Shown here: positions 60,783 through 64,000 of the stretch, piece after piece
Position numbering within the stretch: the stretch's first letter is position 1
How the letters are laid out: each line of letters opens with the position of its first letter
From: Acinetobacter sp. NIPH 298
GTDB lineage: Bacteria; Pseudomonadota; Gammaproteobacteria; Pseudomonadales; Moraxellaceae
Reading direction: 5' to 3'
Length of the DNA stretch: 64,000 nt
NCBI RefSeq assembly: GCF_000369505.1
Contig: NZ_KB850055.1
Span: forward strand, 2,227,513 to 2,291,512
Notes under the pieces: generated by a model
What the model was told of the DNA's origin: nothing
Seen by the model: only the letters and a program-made list of their open reading frames with translations
Database searches by the model: none
Program-made: the position numbers and the translations under genes

Positions 60783-61166
60783 TTATTGCTCAATCGTGTC
60801 TTTTCTTCCCTCTCGAATAACTTCAAGCATTATCTCGGACATTTCTTTCCTCATTTTTTCTACCCTCCCACTTTTTAGCTCATCAATCAACTTTAGTTGC
60901 TCTTTACTTATATTTTTATAGTTGTCACCCGCCAAGTTTTTTATATCAAACGTCCCCATCAATTGCCGCTCTTCTTGTCTACACTCATAAAAAGCATATT
61001 CAACAATAGCATTTTCATCTTTATTCATTTTTATCTGTGGCTCAACTTTTTGTATTAAACAATTTGCATATTTTTCACTGGCCTCTTCAAGAGGCTCTGC
61101 TAAGACCATAGAAGAAAAAGAAAAACAGATAAATGAAATCACGAAAAATATTGTTCTTTTGATCAC
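60783..61166 (-). CDS. Small secreted protein with two cysteines, unknown
   Basis: A 127-aa protein. The signal peptide is MIKRTIFFVISFICFSFSSMVLA, cut at about residue 23. The mature region is charged and helical, with two cysteines (YANCLIQK and YECRQEER) that may form a disulfide in the periplasm. The C-terminus is rich in Glu, Arg and Lys (MRKEMSEIMLEVIREGRKD). I recognise no family. A single gene, convergent with rsfS and divergent from the SDR gene. Confidence 0.6.
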   Translation of the reverse strand: MIKRTIFFVISFICFSFSSMVLAEPLEEASEKYANCLIQKVEPQIKMNKDENAIVEYAFYECRQEERQLMGTFDIKNLAGDNYKNISKEQLKLIDELKSGRVEKMRKEMSEIMLEVIREGRKDTIEQ

Positions 61167-61443
61167 CCGAACCTCTTAAAATAATTTAAATATGTCCGTA
61201 GAACACTACCATCCTTAATATCTAATTAAAACAAAAAACGACCTAAGGCAGCCTTCTCAAATTTTCAACGACTAACTTCGCATCACCAAAGCTAAAATCA
61301 ATCAATCCCACATAAATTTATTCACATCAAAAGAAGATCGCCTCTCCTAGCTTTAAAACTGACATGCTAAATTGTCAAATTTAACGTATTATAAAAATGC
61401 TTAAACACTCAATCTATAAAAAGTCATAACTGGAGTAAACAAA

Positions 61444-62265
61444 GTGAAGATTCTCATTACTGGTGCAAATACAGGTATTGGTTTTTCCACCGCTGAACAA
61501 TTAGTTAAGCAAGGACAGCATGTCATCTTAGCCTGTCGCAACCCGCAAAAAGCCCAAGCGGCACAAGACAAACTCCGCGCACTGGATCAAGGTCAAGTCG
61601 ACTTAGTATCACTTGATTTAAATAGCCTCGAAAATACACGTAAAGCAGCAGATGAAATTGCCAATCGCTATGGCAGCCTAGATGTTCTAATTAACAATGC
61701 TGGACTATTTTCAAAGACCAAACAATTAACACAAAATGGTTTTGAGCAACAATTTGGTGTCAATTATCTTGGTCATTTTCTGCTAACGCACAAACTTATT
61801 CCAGTTTTACAGCAAGCACCCAAAGCTCGAATTATCCATCTCGCTTCAATTGCACATTGGGCTGGATCAATCAAACCCAATAAATTTCGTGCCGAGGGTT
61901 TCTACAACCCATTGTTCTATTATGGTCAGTCTAAACTTGCCAACTTACTATTCAGTAATGCATTAGCCGAACAGATGGCAGGTAGTACCATTAGCAACAA
62001 CGCCCTACACCCTGGTGGTGTCGCTTCTGACATTTATCGCGATTTGCCGAAGCCCATTTATGAAGTGATGAAAATTGGTTTAGTACCCACTTCTGTTCCA
62101 GCCAAACTCATAACTGAAATGGCGATTGGCGGTGAATGGGAAAATCGCAATGGCGAGTATGTGAGTGCACATATGCCAGACTGGAAATCACCTCATGCTA
62201 AAAACCAACAGCTTGCACGTGATTTATATGCTCAATCTATGGATCTTGTAGAAAAGTATCTTTAA
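61444..62265 (+). CDS. SDR family protein (retinol-dehydrogenase-like)
   Basis: A 273-aa SDR starting with GTG 61444, with GGAG nine bases upstream. It shows TGANTGIGFSTAEQL (cofactor, residues about 6-20), CRNPQKAQAAQ (Arg suggests NADP(H)), LINNAG, and the catalytic pair in FYYGQSKLANLLFSNAL. The extended N-terminal ATP-like GANTGIG and NPLFYYGQSKLAN pattern resembles retinol dehydrogenase/WW-domain oxidoreductase-type SDRs. The substrate is unknown. It is followed by a terminator shared with pntB. Confidence 0.85.
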   Translation: MKILITGANTGIGFSTAEQLVKQGQHVILACRNPQKAQAAQDKLRALDQGQVDLVSLDLNSLENTRKAADEIANRYGSLDVLINNAGLFSKTKQLTQNGFEQQFGVNYLGHFLLTHKLIPVLQQAPKARIIHLASIAHWAGSIKPNKFRAEGFYNPLFYYGQSKLANLLFSNALAEQMAGSTISNNALHPGGVASDIYRDLPKPIYEVMKIGLVPTSVPAKLITEMAIGGEWENRNGEYVSAHMPDWKSPHAKNQQLARDLYAQSMDLVEKYL

Positions 62266-62281
62266 TCAAAAAGTAGCAATC

Positions 62282-62308
62282 AAAAAAGCCACCCGAAGGT
62301 GGCTTTTA
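62282..62308. terminator. Bidirectional terminator between the SDR gene and pntB
   Basis: Stem AAAGCCACC / GGTGGCTTT around CGAA (62285-62306) with A-run and T-run; it lies 17 bp after the SDR stop and 20 bp after the pntB stop. Confidence 0.85.
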
Positions 62309-62328
62309 CAATCTTACTTGAGGTCAGA

Positions 62329-63795
62329 TTAGTGACCACCACCATTGATTGCTTTAGTCATATCTTCAACCACTTTCTTCGCATCACCAAAGACCATCAT
62401 GGTTTTTTCATTGTAGAACAAGTCATTATCTAGACCAGCATAACCTGTTGCCATAGAACGCTTGATCACCATAATCGTACGAGCTTTGTGTGCTTCAAGA
62501 ATCGGCATACCGTAAATCGGTGATGTCGGATCATCTTTCGCCGCAGGGTTAACCACGTCATTTGCACCGATAACAAGAACAACATCAGTTGCAGGGAAGT
62601 CTGAGTTAATCTCATCCATCTCTAAGATGTCTTCATACGCAACATCTGCTTCAGCTAACAATACGTTCATGTGACCAGGCATACGACCAGCAACTGGGTG
62701 AATCGCAAAACGAACTTTTACACCTTGTTCTTTTAAGATTTCACACAACTCTTTAACTGCATTCTGTGCACGACCTTGCGCCATACCATAACCCGGCACG
62801 ATCACAACGCTATCCGCATTTGACATCAAGAAGCCAGCATCATCAGCAGAACCAGAACGATAGTTACGTTGTACTTGCTCACCTTTATCAACTGCAACTG
62901 CTGCGCCACCCATTGCACCACCAAATAATACATTGATGATAGAACGGTTCATCGCCTTACACATGATGTAAGAAAGAATCGCACCAGAAGAACCAACAAG
63001 TGAACCTGCAACGATCAACATATTGTTTTCAAGTGTGAAACCAATACCTGCTGCTGCCCAACCAGAGAATGAGTTCAGTAACGATACTACCACTGGCATA
63101 TCACCACCGCCGACTGGTGCAATCCACATCCAACCAAATGCCAAAGCAAATGCAGTCATGATGTAGAACGCAGTCAAGCTATCTGTAGCGAAGTACACAC
63201 CACCGAAAACTAACATTGTGATAAACAACAAAGCTTGTAGTGGTTTTACCCATGCACCTGAAATGGTTTTCGCCCATTTCTTTGCTGCAAGTTTGCCGTA
63301 AGCAAATACAGATGCTGTAAAGGTAATCGCACCAATGAAACAGCCCACAAACAATTCAAAACGATAAGTACTGCTAAAGCCAGTAAATGCTGTATAGCCT
63401 TCAGCCAACATCGCTTCGTTCACAGAAGTCAATTGTGCTGCATCAAACTGACCAAAATGAGCCGCTTTTAATACAGTCGCAATCGCAATCAATACTGCTG
63501 CTAAACCGACCAATGAGTGCATCAATGCAACCATTTCAGGCATTTGCGTCATAGGTACTGCGCGCGCTTTGGTAATCCCGATCGCTGCACCAGCAACCAT
63601 TGCCAAACCGATCATCCAAACCACTGGACCTTCAGCCACAAAGAATGTCGTTGCAACCGCGATTGCCATCGCAATCATACCGTAACGGCTACCCGCAATC
63701 GCTGTCTTTGGACCTGACAAACCACGTAAAGTTAAAATAAAGAGGACAGCACCAATCAGGTAGAACCAATCCGCATAGTCTCGAATAAATTCCAT
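62329..63795 (-). CDS. pntB: NAD(P) transhydrogenase, beta subunit
   Basis: Proton-translocating transhydrogenase beta chain, 488 aa from ATG 63795 (MEFIRDYADW). The N-terminal half has nine or so membrane helices with Asn/His/Ser residues in the channel. The C-terminal dIII domain binds NADP(H): GYGMAQGRAQNAVKELCEIL, HPVAGRMPGHMNVLLAEADV, ANDVVNPAAKDDPTSPIYGMP and the KRSMATGYAGLDNDLFY block. The ATG overlaps the preceding stop as TGATG. The operon continues off the right edge. Confidence 0.97.
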   Translation of the reverse strand: MEFIRDYADWFYLIGAVLFILTLRGLSGPKTAIAGSRYGMIAMAIAVATTFFVAEGPVVWMIGLAMVAGAAIGITKARAVPMTQMPEMVALMHSLVGLAAVLIAIATVLKAAHFGQFDAAQLTSVNEAMLAEGYTAFTGFSSTYRFELFVGCFIGAITFTASVFAYGKLAAKKWAKTISGAWVKPLQALLFITMLVFGGVYFATDSLTAFYIMTAFALAFGWMWIAPVGGGDMPVVVSLLNSFSGWAAAGIGFTLENNMLIVAGSLVGSSGAILSYIMCKAMNRSIINVLFGGAMGGAAVAVDKGEQVQRNYRSGSADDAGFLMSNADSVVIVPGYGMAQGRAQNAVKELCEILKEQGVKVRFAIHPVAGRMPGHMNVLLAEADVAYEDILEMDEINSDFPATDVVLVIGANDVVNPAAKDDPTSPIYGMPILEAHKARTIMVIKRSMATGYAGLDNDLFYNEKTMMVFGDAKKVVEDMTKAINGGGH

Positions 63796-64000
63796 CACAC
63801 GCCCTCTTTTTTCTTTTGCTTAGGTTTGAACATTTCAAGCATACGCGCCGTTACAGCGAAACCACCGAAAATGTTAATACTTGCAAGGAACACAGCGATT
63901 GCACCTAAAATGCTAATCGGGTTAATGGTCTCAAAATAAACCGAACCCTCAATCCCAATAAATGGCAAACCGACGGTTTGAATCATTGCGCCAACAACAA
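63795..64000 (-). CDS. NAD(P) transhydrogenase alpha subunit, C-terminal part (truncated by window edge)
   Basis: The readable 68 residues end in GAIAVFLASINIFGGFAVTARMLEMF and a Lys-rich tail (KPKQKKKEGV), the C-terminal membrane helices of PntA. In Acinetobacter and Pseudomonas this domain is usually a separate small gene (pntAB) between pntAA and pntB, but the missing upstream part prevents a decision between a separate pntAB and a fused pntA. The stop TGA overlaps the pntB start by one base. Confidence 0.9.
   Translation of the reverse strand, partial: VVGAMIQTVGLPFIGIEGSVYFETINPISILGAIAVFLASINIFGGFAVTARMLEMFKPKQKKKEGV

Overview
This window is chromosomal DNA of a gamma-proteobacterium, and the gene content points to an Acinetobacter that I would not assign to a species. 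The evidence is the mlaA - RsbU-type phosphatase - STAS - nitrilase cluster, the scattered T2SS gene gspE, the relA/rlmD/cysM/gacS locus, the panB-panC pair, the three-gene transhydrogenase, moderate-to-low GC and AT-rich intergenic DNA. Almost all of it is core genome. I see no prophage, integron, insertion sequence, CRISPR array or recognisable anti-phage island.

Layout. 1-4370 (minus strand) is an rRNA operon read right to left: promoter, leader, 16S, tRNA-Ile(GAT), tRNA-Ala(TGC) and the 5' two thirds of 23S, which runs off the left edge. 4701-8159 (plus) is mlaA followed by a GigA/GigB-like phosphatase and anti-anti-sigma pair and a Nit-type amidase. 8366-9281 holds a small secreted protein and ohr. 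9346-15525 holds gspE (minus), a DUF432-like gene with an MscS channel (plus) and a very large DUF2339 membrane protein (minus). 15714-23716 holds polA (plus), then ppx, accA, tilS, proC and yggT (minus). 23986-26538 (plus) holds trxA, rho and an alanine-rich lipoprotein.

26641-38459 (minus) is the classical translation block thrS-infC-rpmI-rplT-pheS-pheT-ihfA. It is interrupted twice: about 3.3 kb of unrelated genes sits between infC and rpmI (an orphan small gene, a nu-class GST, a small membrane protein, an arylamine N-acetyltransferase and a YqaA/DedA-like protein), and a tail-to-tail pair of uncharacterised genes sits between rplT and pheS. 38726-40369 (plus) is an acyl-CoA synthetase. 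40413-47082 (minus) holds rapZ-ptsO(NPr)-darP, then pcnB-folK-panB-panC, then mazG-comEA. 47181-48777 holds an SDR and a small secreted protein in very AT-rich surroundings. 48876-57377 is relA, rlmD, an exonuclease and cysM (minus), divergent from the hybrid sensor kinase gacS/barA (plus). 57455-62265 holds a crotonase, a glxR-like/hyi-like pair, rsfS, a secreted small protein and an SDR. 62329-64000 (minus) is pntB and the end of the upstream pnt subunit gene.

Functional links. Several stress and global-regulation genes lie here: the GigA/GigB-like pair and its reported partner NPr, RelA with a degenerate hydrolase domain, GacS/BarA, Rho, Ppx, RapZ and RsfS. Non-coding features that stand out are a 93-bp cluster of three perfect or near-perfect palindromes after the crotonase gene (REP/MITE-like), an RNase III processing stem around 16S, a structured leader ahead of rpmI-rplT that is a candidate L20 autoregulatory site, and a perfect 15-bp hairpin after rho. 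I found no clearly new multi-gene system. The best leads are the repeat cluster, the broken infC-rpmI linkage, an open reading frame with no start codon that encodes two membrane segments, a TilS with an altered PP-loop motif, and a few uncharacterised small secreted proteins.
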